A stretch of DNA of 64,000 bases from Scedosporium boydii (GCA_002221725.1 NJFT01000008.1:336785-400784); one strand, 5' to 3'; shown: positions 32,955 through 44,723, numbered from the stretch's first letter. The notes: generated from the letters alone by a model not told the origin. Numbers and translations: made by a program.

Positions 32955-35900
32955 GTGTCGATGCAATCCTCCTTCGGGGTCCATAAGCGTTGCGCATTGA
33001 GAATTGCACGAGGCCTTTGCAAAAAGTACACGTGGGGATGGTAGGACAAGCCCTCGAGCTCACTTTGCAGTGCTAGAAGAGAAGCCCCAAGCATACATAC
33101 ATACATCAATGCTTGGTCGCTGATCTTCTGGACTGTTTTGCCATCCAAATACCCAATCGATGACGAAGAGATAATGAGCCTTGCTCCTGCACGAGACCTC
33201 GGTATTCCTTTGTCCTCTTCCTCCATCATCCAGCCGGAATCATTACCGGACATGGCTGGCTAACAACAAATTACAGAAGACCCTGACGAGCCCCTGGTCT
33301 TGCGGCTAGGCGTGAGAGGACCCTCCTACAAGTAGCAGGTGCATTGGCTTTACGCCGGCTAGTGGAGCTGATGTTCGTCGTCCCTGAATATATTACCTCA
33401 ACTCTTGTAAACGACGGCCCCATTGCCCATCGAGAGCAAGATATGAAGTCAACCAAGTGCCCCCTAATGTTGAGCCTCCTGTTCAACCACAGCTGAACCA
33501 GAACATATCCGCATCGACCTCGGTAGCGTACTTCGTAATGCAACCCAATCCGAAGGCACGATCTATATTTGTCAAATTCATCCCCCAAACTTTCATCCAC
33601 GTGTATGCCCAATTCGGATAGAGCTCAGCACAGAGCCTAGCGGAGTAACTTTATCATGACAGTGTACAAGTCTGTAGTGTAGTGTAGAGTAGTGTAGAAG
33701 CTATCTCACTTTGGGTGGGCAGGGACGTTGATGGTGGAGCCGCTTCATCAACGATTTCATATTGCGGCTAACCATCTCTGAGTCCAGAAGCTGAGCATCG
33801 TGGAGATGACGATACTATTGGTTGGCGTTCGTCATTTTCTCTCCCTTACTTCGTATAATTAATCAGCTTGGCCGCCATTCTCACTTCTCTCCATTCGGTT
33901 AACGCACTTCAGTATTCCCCCTTAGCTTGCCGCTAACCCGGGGTTCGAGCGTTGCTGGACCCTGCCACGCGAGTGAAAGTGGTTATGGAGGATCATTATC
34001 ATGACCTCGTGAGATGCCGGTATCATTTGCTTCGTAATTCGCTTTCTTCTTTGGGCGACGTCGCCATTGATCGACGGCCCAAGTGCTAAGACCTCGGGTG
34101 GCTGTACGGCGACAACATTCCACGGTTAGCATGTATTTGAGAGTTCTTCGAGCGAAGTAATACAATCCTGGTTGAAGGAGCAGGTCCAGAAGACAAACTA
34201 GATAGCCAGGCCATCAACCGTGCAACACTGAGCCGCCGCCCTCCGTGGTCTACAGGTAATTAAACTAAGTAGCCAGGCTGGTTAGAGGCGGATTTATCCC
34301 CACGAACAGCCTCAAAAGCCAAACGTCTATGAAGTCCGTAGAGTTAAATCATGAAGAGGAAGAGAATGAATCCGGGTTACACACCGGTATTGTTTGTCAT
34401 CGGCTTGGCCTGGCCCTCACCTGCATACTTCGTACTGAGAGCGTCATCTGCGCCGCGTCGAATCAATGTAACCAGAATCCACGTCCACAGCGCGGAAATC
34501 CCGGAACGAAAGAATACCATTTCTTTTAGAATGTGTGTTTCTTTTCTTTCCTTTTTTTCTTTTTCCTGTCCGGTGATCTGCTCTGCCCCAGCAAGGCGAA
34601 GGCCCATTGTCACCCTCCCCACGGACCGTTTGGACCTCTGTTTCGAGGGCCGCCCCGGGTACCAGCAGGCTGGAACCTGAATGTAGTCCACCAATGGCCA
34701 ACCTTGTAGGACGAGAAATAGGCTCAAATCGTAATCCTGCCTCTGGGATTCCTTCCTGGATCCTGTTGTTGCAGCTCTGACCGTCGACACACACGGGCGA
34801 GATATGTCTCACAGCGTGTGGTGGGAGGCGTCGGGGTCAAAGCACAACATCCAGCCAGCGCTTTTTACTCGCACACGTCACGGCAATCACAAGTATTTGC
34901 GGGGAGAGGCACATGTTTGCTTCCAGGGTCTTCTGCATCTTTGATTTGCCCTGGATCTTTTTCATGAGGGTGGTCAGAGACCAGCCACTCATGCTTGTGT
35001 GCTGCCAGTTAGATGAGTACTCATCCACCGTGCCGCATTCACGGGTTGCTGCATGTCAAGACGTTGGGGCTCATGAAGTATTATCAATTGATCAATTACT
35101 TTCTGCTGTGTCATGCTCCAGGAATCCAAAGTCTCACCTGTTTGTTTCTCTGGTTTGGGTACTTTATTTGGTCGTCCTCTTCTATGGAGCGCCTTTTGAC
35201 GCGAGAAATTGCGAGGTCGAAACCGACGAGTTCCATAGGTCCAGGGTTCAGGGGCAGCGAGTGAGCTGGAATCCAATAATTCTGAACCCCGGAAAGCCAC
35301 AGGTGGCGGGTAACCATCAAGAGATATGCTCGTGCTCCATCATCCTCCAAGGCACTACAAGCCAGACTAAAAATCTCAAATAGGAATTGGTGGATGGGCC
35401 GCTCGTTAGAACCGTAAGTCTTATGCAAGATTCCGCAGCTTCCTTCTTCAACGAATATGAAGCGGAGAGCCAAGCATGAAGTATTCCCCTACCACGTTCC
35501 CTAACAATTCCATGGAAATATGAATAGCTTAGTTGACGCAGGTGTCCCGTTTGATCATGTCGTACATCATAGCATCATACCGGGCTCAAAACCCCTTGCT
35601 GGGCGAGCATCAGCATTGTGAACACGAGCATGGACTGTGATGTCTGCAGGCTGAAGACTTCTCCCCCCCGTTGTCGTTGTCCGATCTATGAGTACTTCGT
35701 ACGCTCTTGGGAAATATCTGCCAAGCAGGATTCCAACTTCCCCTCATCTCCAAGGGCTCGAGAGCCAAGAATCACAAACCTTGCCCTTTCCAGAATTTGA
35801 TATCGCACTTCGTACATGGTCGGTCTCCACAATTCTCGAGGGCTCGAGTGTTGATATGCATTTGGTCAATGATCATTGACGGCCTCGTTCATGACCTGCA

Positions 35901-36386
35901 TGCTTCACACATGCTGGACGGTCACTGCGGAAGTCCGTGCCACCGATGCTTGACGGCGACCCAACGTCGGCGGGGACCCAAACGTCCAATGTCGACATGT
36001 CCCAACCCTTCGTATCCCGTCCACGATTGGCCTATTCGCAGTCTCCTACATTCCAAAGGCTCGGCGCTGTGTGATGATCCTTCCTTTCTCGGGATGACCA
36101 TTTCAGCTTAGCTTCGTTCGAGCTGTGTGCAAGGAAGGAAAACAACCAAGCTAGTGGAGCTCCGAGAACGACAGCTGCCACCGTTTTGACAGCACCCACG
36201 GCTCTGCTTGCATCGTTTGGGGGATGATCCCTTGGGTCAAAGCATCCATGAAGGCTGCACGAAACATTCCAATCACCGCGGGGAGATTTGATCTCATGTC
36301 ACCAAAGAACGTGGTGCCGCGGTAACATCTCATATTTCTTTGTATATCCCATACTGCAATGTCTTGGTTGAAATGATAAATGCAAA

Positions 36387-36835
36387 CTACTCGAGTCGAC
36401 TGAGCATACCAGCGCCGATAAAGATGAAGAAGGAATTCGGGTCCCATCCAGCGGAGCTTTCTCCCAATCCATCCGATGCTCCGAGCACGTTCTCGCATAG
36501 TGCTCCGGTTCCGGGCCGTAGACGTGTTAACGTCTCCCCAATTTGAGCTTCCTTCCGCTTGTATTCGTCCAACCCAAAACCCATTATTGTCCCCCGCTTG
36601 AAACATGCTCGCATCTCCTTTCTTTGTCCTTTGCATACGTCTATAGAGGCAGCTCCCGTCCCGGGATTCGGGTATCCCAACGACCGCACAGTACGCAGGC
36701 CTTACCAACCATTGAAGCGCCGGACTTGGAGAGTTCGGGGCATTGTAGAGGGTTTTTTTCGCCCTTAGCACAACTGTATATGACCTTGTGGCCCCAGTGG
36801 CCGCAAGTGTACTGAATATTCTCGGCGTAGCACAT
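36387..36835 (-). CDS. Small cysteine-containing protein, MCY...YxCGH family
   Basis: ATG 36835 opens MCYAENIQYTCGHWGHKV, with further Cys in YSCAKGEKNPLQC. This MC..x..YxCGH start recurs in small, uncharacterised, probably metal-binding proteins of filamentous ascomycetes. Read without splicing the frame stops after 64 codons (36641). A 65-nt intron with GTAAGG donor at 36705 and CTATAG acceptor at 36641 would instead join exons 36706-36835 and 36387-36640 into a 127-aa protein that keeps the family start, continues with two more Cys and a Lys/Arg/Glu-rich segment, and ends at a stop at 36387. I prefer the spliced model, but the 64-aa reading (which ends with CVLC) cannot be excluded. No signal peptide. 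A TATATAA stands about 40 bp upstream. Function unknown. Confidence 0.5.
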
Positions 36836-36874
36836 GCTGGTAGCGTAGACCCCTTGTTTCGGTTTAGGGGATGG

Positions 36875-36882
36875 TTATATAA
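36875..36882 (-). promoter_or_regulatory. Possible TATA box of the MCY-type gene
   Basis: TTATATAA on the - strand about 40 bp upstream of ATG 36835. Its position is close to the start codon, which would imply a very short leader. Confidence 0.3.
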
Positions 36883-37092
36883 CGAATGGACCACAGACGG
36901 GCTATCTTTCTGAACCAGGCGGTCGATTGCACTGCTGGCGTTTAGGGAAAAAGTGTGTACGATAGAAAGATTGCTGTTGGCTTAGAGCGTGCCAGAGATA
37001 GGAGAGAAACTAAAAAGAGACTTTCATGGAAGCCCAGTCATGAAAGCCTCGAAGCAATTCAAATCGATCTCGTCCCGCCGAGAACGGGTATG

Positions 37093-37114
37093 ATATATAT
37101 ATATATATATATAT
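37093..37114. repeat. (AT)11 microsatellite
   Basis: Perfect 22-bp AT run in the intergenic region upstream of the MCY-type gene. Confidence 0.9.
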
Positions 37115-38244
37115 GGCCTCCATAGCCCGAATTACCCCCAAACGCGATAAACACTTGTTTTAATCCATATCTCCGAGTAGTTAATATGCCTCAAAGAACT
37201 CCCAAACGTAGACCGAACTCTGGCCATTCCAGAGAGGCAAACACAAAGAGCAACATGCGCAGCTCCGTTTTATATTCGGTGTATCAGATTCACGGAGGAC
37301 AAAGAAAGTTCCCAACACGCACACTTTGGTTTCCTACTATGAAGCTAACCGAGAATAGCTCTTCATACTTTGAAACTAGAGAATTCCTTCCTGGCTTGTT
37401 TATTGCAGCGTCTTGAGGACCCTAGTTTGCCTGGCTCGAAACACCTTTATTCTTGATCCCCCCAGTCACATGGATCAAGAGTATCACAGTTTCTAATAGC
37501 TTCACAACGCTTGTTTGATGAGACGAGACCCACGTATACGGCGCAGGCATCTTCCATTCCTTGTCAAGTTGTCGAACCAGAACGAGAACCAAGTGTTCCA
37601 GTATGCGAAGATATCCTCGATGGGAAGGCCTTACTCTGTCGCTTCCCAGATTCACAACTATGGCCTCGTCAGATATCACATCCTCGCAAGTTACTGACCT
37701 CTACGTCTTGTAACTACGCTTCGATCACAAAATATGGTAAGGAGCGCGTACACGAAATTCGATAAATGAGCTGGCCGATTGAGTTGAGGTGCTCCCGCCG
37801 AGTGACCAAAAAGACCTAAGCCGGGACTTGGACCTCAACTGAGACTCGACTAGAGCATCCTGTTGTCCCGTAGATCGAGTACTACAATTGTAAGGACCGA
37901 GATGGACCAAACTAATGGCTTCGTGTAAGATGATGCCGGAATAATCGTCGGCCAAGACGACTTTGATCAACTTGGAAAGCACTCCTAACTTAAGGGCGCA
38001 CCGTCCAGTGTCTTGGAAAGAACGAAAAGGCCGCGGTACTTCCAATTGATGTACTTCCGTGGAGGCCTGGATACAATTATAAAGGCAAGTGCTGAACAAA
38101 GGCAGGAAGGAAGGAGATGGGAGATGAGAGGCAGGACACAGGACACACGAGGCAGAAGTGACAAACCCTCGGCAACCACCTCAAGTTCCTTCTTTCCCAC
38201 GCAATCCTCTCCAAAGAACGCACCTGCGTTTTGCTAAAGGCTAT

Positions 38245-38250
38245 TATAAA
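38245..38250 (+). promoter_or_regulatory. Candidate TATA box
   Basis: TATAAA 196 bp upstream of ATG 38446, followed by a C/T-rich leader that contains no earlier ATG in frame. Confidence 0.4.
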
Positions 38251-38445
38251 TTCCCCTTGCCAAGGGTTAGAGAGTTCGAGTTCTTCATCTCCTCCTAACT
38301 CTTAACACAATTTCACCATCAAGCTCCTAATCACAGAGATATCCAAGAACTATCAGTTACAAAAACCACCCTTATTAGTGTATTCATCTCAAGTCCCTCG
38401 TGGACATTCCCATCATCGACCAGGCATTCATTCCTATCAATAAAA

Positions 38446-38934
38446 ATGACCGAAACTACTCCCAATGTCAAGGCTGCCGTCGAGAAGGCCGCTTCTGCTC
38501 CGACGGACGCCAAGGTTCCAAATCCCGAGGGCGAGGGATACCCGCCCCTGGGCCAAGAGAAGCCTACGAAAGAGGAAAAGGAAACTCCGAAAGATGCTCC
38601 AACCTCGGGGACCAAGCCACAAGATATTACCCTCAATCCGTTTGAGGATAGGCCAAGCGTGGTCCACCTTGAGGACGAGGTGTCGAGCATATCAAAGGAG
38701 GCTCAGGTACGTCATGTCAACCACGCGGCTACAAGCGCTCATTTGATATCGATGATCTTTTCGCTAATACTTCGAGAGTAGAGGATTGCCTCGATCGCCA
38801 AGCCGCGCATAAAGACGGGGACAAGAGACCAACAACCTGCGTCCAGCGCTGAGCAAGCCGGCCCGGCCATCGAAACTGTGGATTCGACCACTTCGAAAAA
38901 GGAGAGCACCAAGAAACGGACTAAACGTACATAG
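38446..38934 (+). CDS. Hypothetical 137-aa charged, disordered protein
   Basis: Two exons, 38446-38706 and 38782-38934, joined across a 75-nt intron (GTACGT donor, GCTAATA branch region, GAGTAG acceptor) in phase 0. The ATG has context AAAAATGA. The protein is hydrophilic throughout, Lys/Glu/Pro/Thr-rich, with no transmembrane segment, no signal peptide and no cysteine. The middle reads ITLNPFEDRPSVVHLEDEVS, and the C-terminus is strongly basic (KKESTKKRTKRT), which could serve as a nuclear localisation signal. I do not recognise the family. Support for it being real: good start context, TATA box, consensus intron and coherent composition on both sides of the splice. Confidence 0.65.
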
Positions 38935-39296
38935 AGGGGCTGCGGTTGTTTTTGACGGTTGAGCATTTCTTTTCTCCTTCATTCTCCATGCTTGTTCTGA
39001 TGTTGGGAATTCTTCGTGGGAGAGCATCCTGAATAGAATCATCTATAGTTAGCATAATACAGCAGTATCTCTACAACTTCATTATAGCTCGTACGCTGTA
39101 AAGGAACCCAAGTTATTGATCATCAATTCATGCTGTCCAGACCGCTGGCTAAACGGTTGGGTCTTTCCTAGATGTAATCATGACCTTCGCAGATAGAAAG
39201 TGTAAAGCTCGACCTCCCAGCAGTCTCAATAATCTCCTACAACAATCTTACAATTCATAACCTTCATGGACCCCCCTTCCGGTTCTCTGAAAGTCG
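38935..39296. other. Short intergenic region between convergent genes
   Basis: 362 bp between the 137-aa protein gene and the 3' end of the signal-peptide membrane protein gene. Nothing recognised. Confidence 0.5.
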
Positions 39297-40196
39297 TTAA
39301 TCAATAATGGTCCGATATCTCAATCTCCTGCTTTCTTCGTACTCCCGTCTCCGCCTCTGTTTCCTCGCGCACCCGATCCAGACCGCGACGCCAATCAAGG
39401 TAGGTATCCCAAGGCCGACACAGACCGCAGTAATAATGACTGGTGTGCTGGGCCCGCCCCTAGATTTGGGCACAGTCGGTGTAGTTTCGGGCCCGGATGC
39501 CGTTGTTGGCTATCAGCAAGTTAGCCTGGGTAGAAATCGGCAGCTATCACGCTGTACCTAGTCCGACAAATAGACAATTGATGTCAACCAGAAACATGAC
39601 CGCCGAGGGAGACTCACACTACTGCTCCCTCCTTCATTACTGGATTGCCGTATATAAAAAAGGTCTGACTTCGCTATTGTCGGCTCAGAACTGCCTTGTC
39701 CTTGAGAAGTATTGGTATTCTGGGAGAGGAGTTCAATTTCGTATTCGGCGGCGGGGATGTATGGAAGAGGGTATGGGATGTTTTTCCAGGTGAATGAGGT
39801 GCCGGATAGGTCGGCTGTTGTTCGAGTTGGGGAGGATTAGCACTTATAAGTTATGATTGAGAGAGATTTATGAACCTGAAAGATGATCTCCAGGTAGTAT
39901 GTGATATCCCCCTTAATCCGATATCTCCCTACTCGGAATCAGGAGATTCCATTTATGATTTGACAAGCTTGGATGAGGGACTCACTCGAGATATTGGCCT
40001 GCCAAGATACCACGCCATCCGACGTTTCGTTAAATATCCTCCCGGACAGGTACGCCGGCGTACTCCCAGCGGGGAGCTTCTCCCACTCAATTTTAAGAGA
40101 ACCGCCTTGGGTTACATCTCCAAAACTCGAGGTGAACTCGGCCAATGTGGCAGTGATTCCGCATGCGATTGCGAGGGTCGCCCGCAGCGGCGCCAT
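39297..40196 (-). CDS. Small type I membrane protein with signal peptide
   Basis: Three exons, 39986-40196, 39618-39814 and 39297-39509, with GTGAGT donors and CAG/TAG acceptors; the sum is 207 codons (206 aa) with phases 1 and 0. Residues 1-19 (MAPLRATLAIACGITATLA) form a signal peptide with a likely cleavage before EFTSSFGD. The ectodomain (~110 aa) has a beta-rich pattern (VTQGGSLKIEWEKLP, SFTWKNIPY, AEYEIELLS) like the small Ig-like/Ser-Thr-rich surface proteins of ascomycetes. It has NETS and NTS-type N-glycosylation sites, followed by a Ser/Thr/Pro stalk. One TM helix (TPVIITAVCVGLGIPTLIGV and on) is followed by a strongly basic tail (RKQRRRREYEESRRLRYR). This suggests a plasma-membrane or cell-wall-facing protein. 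Its exact role is unknown. Confidence 0.75.
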
Positions 40197-41742
40197 CGTC
40201 GGATCCCCTCTCGTCTTCGCCTCCGGGTTCTCGCGAAATATTCCTCACTTCCTCGGAGTTTATGTAGGATCTCCTACTAAACGGTAAAACAAAATATCGT
40301 CAGGACTAAAGTCATCCAAAATATCGAGACGGAAACCGAAGCGTTGGACGGACGTCAGGCCGAGAGTCGAAGGCGCTTGCGTTTTCCCCGATTCGGCTTG
40401 ACACCGAACTCAAAGCTCGAAGGAGCCCACCACTCTCACAGATTTGGGGGCGAAATGCTCTATGAAGAAAGAGGAAAGTAAAAGGAAGGATAAGGGACGA
40501 AGCGAAAGAAAATTTGGGGTCGAAAAAAAGAAAAAGAAACAGGCCAAGGGAATCGATATCCGAATCTGCTCGCCATCGAGTCATCTGGTCTGGCGGGGGG
40601 ACATTTAATATGTGCAAAGATATTCTGCTTGTTCTTTACTCTAACATTCGCCCTTCATTTATTATCTTACGCTCAACTCTTTACCTTCACTGTGAACGTA
40701 ATTCCTGATGTTTTCTTGTCGTAAGTATGTATACACGAAACCACTAGAGGCCCAGTTCCTGGCTCTGGATCATTGCCTCCGAAGCGAGGTAGCGTACGAA
40801 TCCAGTCCCATCCCGGTTTTTAATATACTCGTATGCATGGCGCAACGAGGACGGCTAAAGCGGGATAAATGTGCCGGAAGGGAACCAACCTTCCACGGTG
40901 CAAAATGGCAAAAGGCTAGCGAGGATCACTCTCAGGGCATCTCGGGGGGTAGAGGTTCGGGCGGAAATGGCGGGCCTGTGCCGAATTGGGGAAATGGATT
41001 CATCTCCCAACTGGGCGGTATCGAGGGAAGAGGGCAGTTTGCATGGGGATTTGTTGTTGTACAGATGGCGAGAGCCGGGATATGATCCTCCCTTTCCCTC
41101 GTGGAGAGACTCGCGAGGAGAGTGTCGTATATTAGTGCCGGTATTGATGCGCCCCCAGCCGGATTGAGATTGATCGAAATTGATGGCCTAATGGGTTCGA
41201 CTAGGGTGCCGGTCTTCGGTAGTACAGACATTGGGGTACGCCTACGAGGCTCTGTGATATCCACAGTCGACATGCAAATCAATGGTCGAAAACCCTTGCA
41301 GGTTGAATATGTATACATATATGGATATCAAACAATTGCATGTAGGCAAGAATGTGTCCATTCTGCGATGACAGCCTCCTCCTCGGATGTGTTCCTGCCT
41401 TTCCCTAATAACATGTCCCTTCAGCCCATAACTCCCGCAACATACATCGAAAAGGAAACCCTTCGAAAACAGCGCAAAAGGAAAAAAAAAAAAAAAAAAA
41501 GACGATAAAACGAAAAAGGAGGCCTTTCATTCTACCTCTGAATGTGCAGTGACGTACATAGTCCAGGGACGGACTGTGAAGGCCGGGGAGCTGAGGCATC
41601 ATATAATACACAAGTGCTAGGTGCACAAGAGAGTTCCTTTCTTCCTCCGAGGTCGATATTCGTCCCCACGCCTTCGATTTGCCCACTCAATCGCAAAACT
41701 ATTGTGTTGTGCTTGTGGGTTTTGGCACAAAAGATCAAGATC
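40197..41742. other. Intergenic region, no gene seen
   Basis: 1.5 kb between the start of the membrane-protein gene and the 3' end of the cysteine desulfurase gene, both on the - strand. It includes an A-tract at 41480-41500. No open frame is recognisable. Confidence 0.5.
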
Positions 41743-43612
41743 TTAGTGCTGGCTCCATTGGATCGTGTCGAGATCGATACCCTCCTGCACAAGCTCCCAG
41801 AGAGGGCTGATGTCACGAAGATGCTGGACCCGGTTCCTCACGGCCTCAAGGACGTAATCGATCTCGTCTTCGGTCGTAAATCGTCCAATGCCGAAGCGAA
41901 TGCTGCTGTGCGCACTCTCATCGCTGCTGCCCAACGCACGGAGGACGTAGCTAGGCTCTAGAGAAGCCGAGGTACAGGCGCTTCCGGACGACAGGGCAAT
42001 ATCCTTGAGTGCCATGAGAAGGGACTCGCCCTCGATGTAGGCAAAGGAGACGTTCACACAGCCAGGGTAGAAGTGGTTGGGATCACCATTCTGATGCGTA
42101 TGCTCCATGGAGAGGAGACCGTTCAGGAGACGATCGGAGAGAAACTTGATGCGCTTCGAATCGTACTACAACAACGTGTATGGTTAGCCCGCTGCTGATA
42201 GCATCATCGAATGGCTGTCCGTAGGTACGTGACAGAATGAATGCTCAGAAGTAGTGGAAATCAGAAATTGCTGCGATCAACAGGCTGCGGGCCGGTCAAG
42301 GCCCATTCAGAAAGCCATGCATGTATAAAGCAAGTCATCATCGTAAGTGGGACGCACGCGGGGTGAGAACAAAACAAGAAAAATGGGGGGAAATGAAGAG
42401 TAATAACAGGATAAAGTGAAAGGCTTCGTCTTACCTCCATCTCATCTTTGGCGATGCGGCAGGCCTCGCCGAAGCCGACAACTAGAGGCGGCGCAAGGGT
42501 ACCGCTCCTCAAGCCTCGCTCTTGGCCACCACCGGAAATAATGGGCTCCAATCTGACACGGGGTCGCCTGCGGACATAGCAGGCACCAATACCCATGGGG
42601 CCGTAGATCTTGTGCGAAGAGATGGACATCAAATCAATGTTCATAGCATTGACATCGAGGGGGATCTTGCCAACGGCTTGGGCGCCGTCGGTGTGGAAGA
42701 AGACCTTGTGCTTCCTGCAGAGCTTTCCAATTTCCTCGAGCGGTTGAATAACACCAATCTCGTTGTTGACAGCCATGATACTGACCAAGCAGGTCTCAGG
42801 TCGGATAGCGGCCTCGAGGTCTTCCAGCTTCATGATACCCGAGGGCTGCACAGGGAGGTAGGTGACCTCGAAGCCCTCGTCCTGGAGATTCCTGCAGCTG
42901 TCGAGGACGCACTTGTGCTCGGTTTGGCTCGTAATGATGTGGTTCTTCTTGCCCGATCGCTTGAAGAACCTCGCAACACCCTTGATACTCATATTGTTGC
43001 TCTCGGTAGCGCCGCTGGTGAAGATGATCTCTTTCGGATCGGCTCCGATGAGACTCGCCACGTGGGCGCGGGCAACCTCGACAGCCTTCTCACTGTCCCA
43101 GCCGTAGGCGTGGGTTCGTGAATGGGGGTTGCCATATTCACCGACATAGAAGGGAAGCATGGCATCCAGGACTCTAGGATCGACGGGGGTAGTCGCCTGC
43201 ATGTCGAGGTAAATGGGGCGAGCGCCCTGATCTAATATGGAAGCATCCTTGACGAGGCCTGGCCATTATCAAAATTGCGTTAGCACAGCGGGAAAATTGA
43301 GAAAGCGGAGATCGGAGATGCATGACAAATACACCCGGACATACCAGAAATCGAACCCGTCGAGGGATCTTGGGCCTGAGCTGCCGCAGCGGAGGATGAA
43401 GAGAAGGGCGGATTGTTCACCTTGATGGCGGCCTCGCCTAGAGCCTGAGCCTCGTCCTTCTTCGACTCCGATACGTAGCCCCGACGAGCGACAGAGGGCA
43501 GGACGGGGGATGCGATCCTGGAATAGCTCTGCCAGATTCTCGATGACAGAGTATTCCGGGGACCAAGGCGGCGGCCCGCCTGCCTAAACGCAGATGATGC
43601 TAAACTCGCCAT
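41743..43612 (-). CDS. NFS1: Mitochondrial cysteine desulfurase Nfs1
   Basis: Three exons, 43345-43612, 42435-43258 and 41743-42165, encode 504 aa. A basic, Ser/Ala-rich N-terminus (about residues 1-50, with RRGYVSES) is a mitochondrial presequence. The body is a class V PLP aminotransferase fold: [68 protein letters not shown] (PLP-binding Lys306) and [17 protein letters not shown] with the catalytic Cys428. It ends with the conserved WSQH. The enzyme removes sulfur from cysteine as a Cys persulfide and hands it to the Isu scaffold for Fe-S cluster assembly and to tRNA thiolation, working with Isd11 and acyl carrier protein. A CCAAT box lies 184 bp upstream of the start codon. Confidence 0.97.
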
Positions 43613-44723
43613 GTTGATTACCCACAGGGTGGCATGAGGAAGAGTTGTGAGGGTTGAAGGTTGCAGGGAGGAGAAAACGGAGAAAACAATTGTTTGGGAT
43701 TTTTTTCTCTTTTTTCTAGCTGCGGTTACAGGCGCGGGCTGAAGCTCCTATCACCGATCAAGCGGCGAACGGGGCAGGTTCGGTAATTGCGTTTGATTGG
43801 CCGATATCTCCTTCCCTCCTAAAATTCTGGCCCGTGCACGTTCTGACGTAAGAAAAACGCTTCGCAAGCCGGACCTTTTCTTGCGGAAGGAACAATCCAG
43901 CCGGAGATGCTGCAACCGCAACTGTGGGCAAGCGTGGAGAGGCCATTGTATTTGGGTATTTGCTTGGGTTACGTCGTACCTCGTCACTGTGGTCACTTCT
44001 GTGGTGGCTGCACCTACCGGCTATCTCGGCCATGGCAGCAGAGCTACATTCCAGGATCCAAATTCTACGAAGATGAACTTGCAGATTGTCCAGCTGTTAG
44101 AAACTGAACCGCCGCATTGGGAAAAAGGAGAATAATAGCTAATTGAGGGACATCGGGGCAGGGAGAGCGCCTCGCGAAAAATCCTGGTGGCGATTCAGTG
44201 CCTGTGCTGTTCATCAAGGGTATCAATCAATGAATATATTGAACGAACTATCGAAGCATAATGATGAGGAGCAAGAGCACGGTGGATGACAGCTTTCAAT
44301 GGTATCGTCATCTGCGTCAGCCACCCTCTCACTATTGTTGCAAGGTGTAACAGTGGAAGACGAACGCCACGCAGGTGTATGAATTTGAGAAGCTTGGGCG
44401 AGAATCGAGCCGAGCTGACAAGGCTTTTTGCTGGTTTGGGCAGTCGCTTCCCTGAGCTGCCTCCCGCACCGCCACAACATCGTCGTCATGTTCAGAACGC
44501 CAAGAGAACTTACCCCATCATCACTAAAATACAAGCCTGCGCCAGAACCAGTCTCCCAAAGCTGAGCCCATCCGACTATTGACCACCTTCTTTCCACGCA
44601 AAACCTTGATTCCCCTGATCTCCTCAACTTTAAAGCTTCGACACTGCCGTCGCATTAATACCTTCATTCGATCTCCTGCAATATTCGGTCCAATTCTGTC
44701 TGCTGCATCGTTGTGAAGAGAGC
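43613..44723. promoter_or_regulatory. Divergent promoter between NFS1 and RVS167/HOB1
   Basis: 1.1 kb with C/T-rich ends and one CCAAT box annotated separately. No open frame is recognisable. Confidence 0.5.
43796..43800 (-). promoter_or_regulatory. CCAAT box upstream of NFS1
   Basis: ATTGG on the + strand, so CCAAT toward NFS1, 184 bp from its ATG. CCAAT is bound by the Hap2/3/5-type complex, which with HapX represses iron-using genes under iron shortage in filamentous fungi. The extended HapX signature downstream of the CCAAT was not found, so iron control is only a possibility. Confidence 0.3.

Larger units (their letters stand above)
28863..35701. repeat. Dispersed 9-mer field: TACTTCGTA / TACGAAGTA, 20 exact copies
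   Basis: By-eye exact matches start at 28863, 28888, 29058, 29077, 29613, 29886, 30483, 30603, 30836, 30867, 31452, 31744, 31776, 32402, 32939, 32946, 33529, 33847, 34426 and 35693, in both orientations; many one-mismatch copies lie between them. Only four further exact copies were found elsewhere (13149, 50623, 58427, 59467). A given 9-mer counted on both strands is expected about once per 130 kb in random sequence, so the density is hundreds of times higher than chance. All copies are non-coding. Nature unknown: binding-site array, remains of short inverted-repeat elements, or a lineage-specific dispersed word. Confidence 0.85.
27347..36386. other. Nine-kilobase gene-free region
   Basis: Open frames here are short, in all six phases, and none shows family signatures or joins at good splice sites into a known protein. 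The first kilobase is presumably the promoter and leader of the 1282-aa protein gene. The rest is dominated by the TACTTCGTA/TACGAAGTA motif field, with small tandem repeats (AGGTCTAGCC/AGGTCTATCC near 32206-32226; GTAGTGTAGAGTAGTGTAG near 33675-33697; CATA repeats near 33092-33105). Confidence 0.6.
36836..38445. other. Divergent intergenic region
   Basis: 1.6 kb between the MCY-type gene (-) and the 137-aa protein gene (+). It contains an (AT)11 microsatellite and, near the + gene, a candidate TATA box. No gene recognised; the frames present are short. Confidence 0.5.

Noticed and set aside
33940..33970. GGTTCGA-like string resembling a tRNA T-loop
   Set aside because: No matching acceptor stem, D-arm or anticodon arm could be laid out around it. 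No other tRNA candidate was found in the window.
36151..36894. 247-codon - strand frame over the MCY-type gene
   Set aside because: It conflicts with the recognisable MCYAENIQYTCGH frame on the same strand and itself shows no family signature.
42522..43121. 199-codon + strand frame
   Set aside because: Antisense shadow of NFS1 exon 2.
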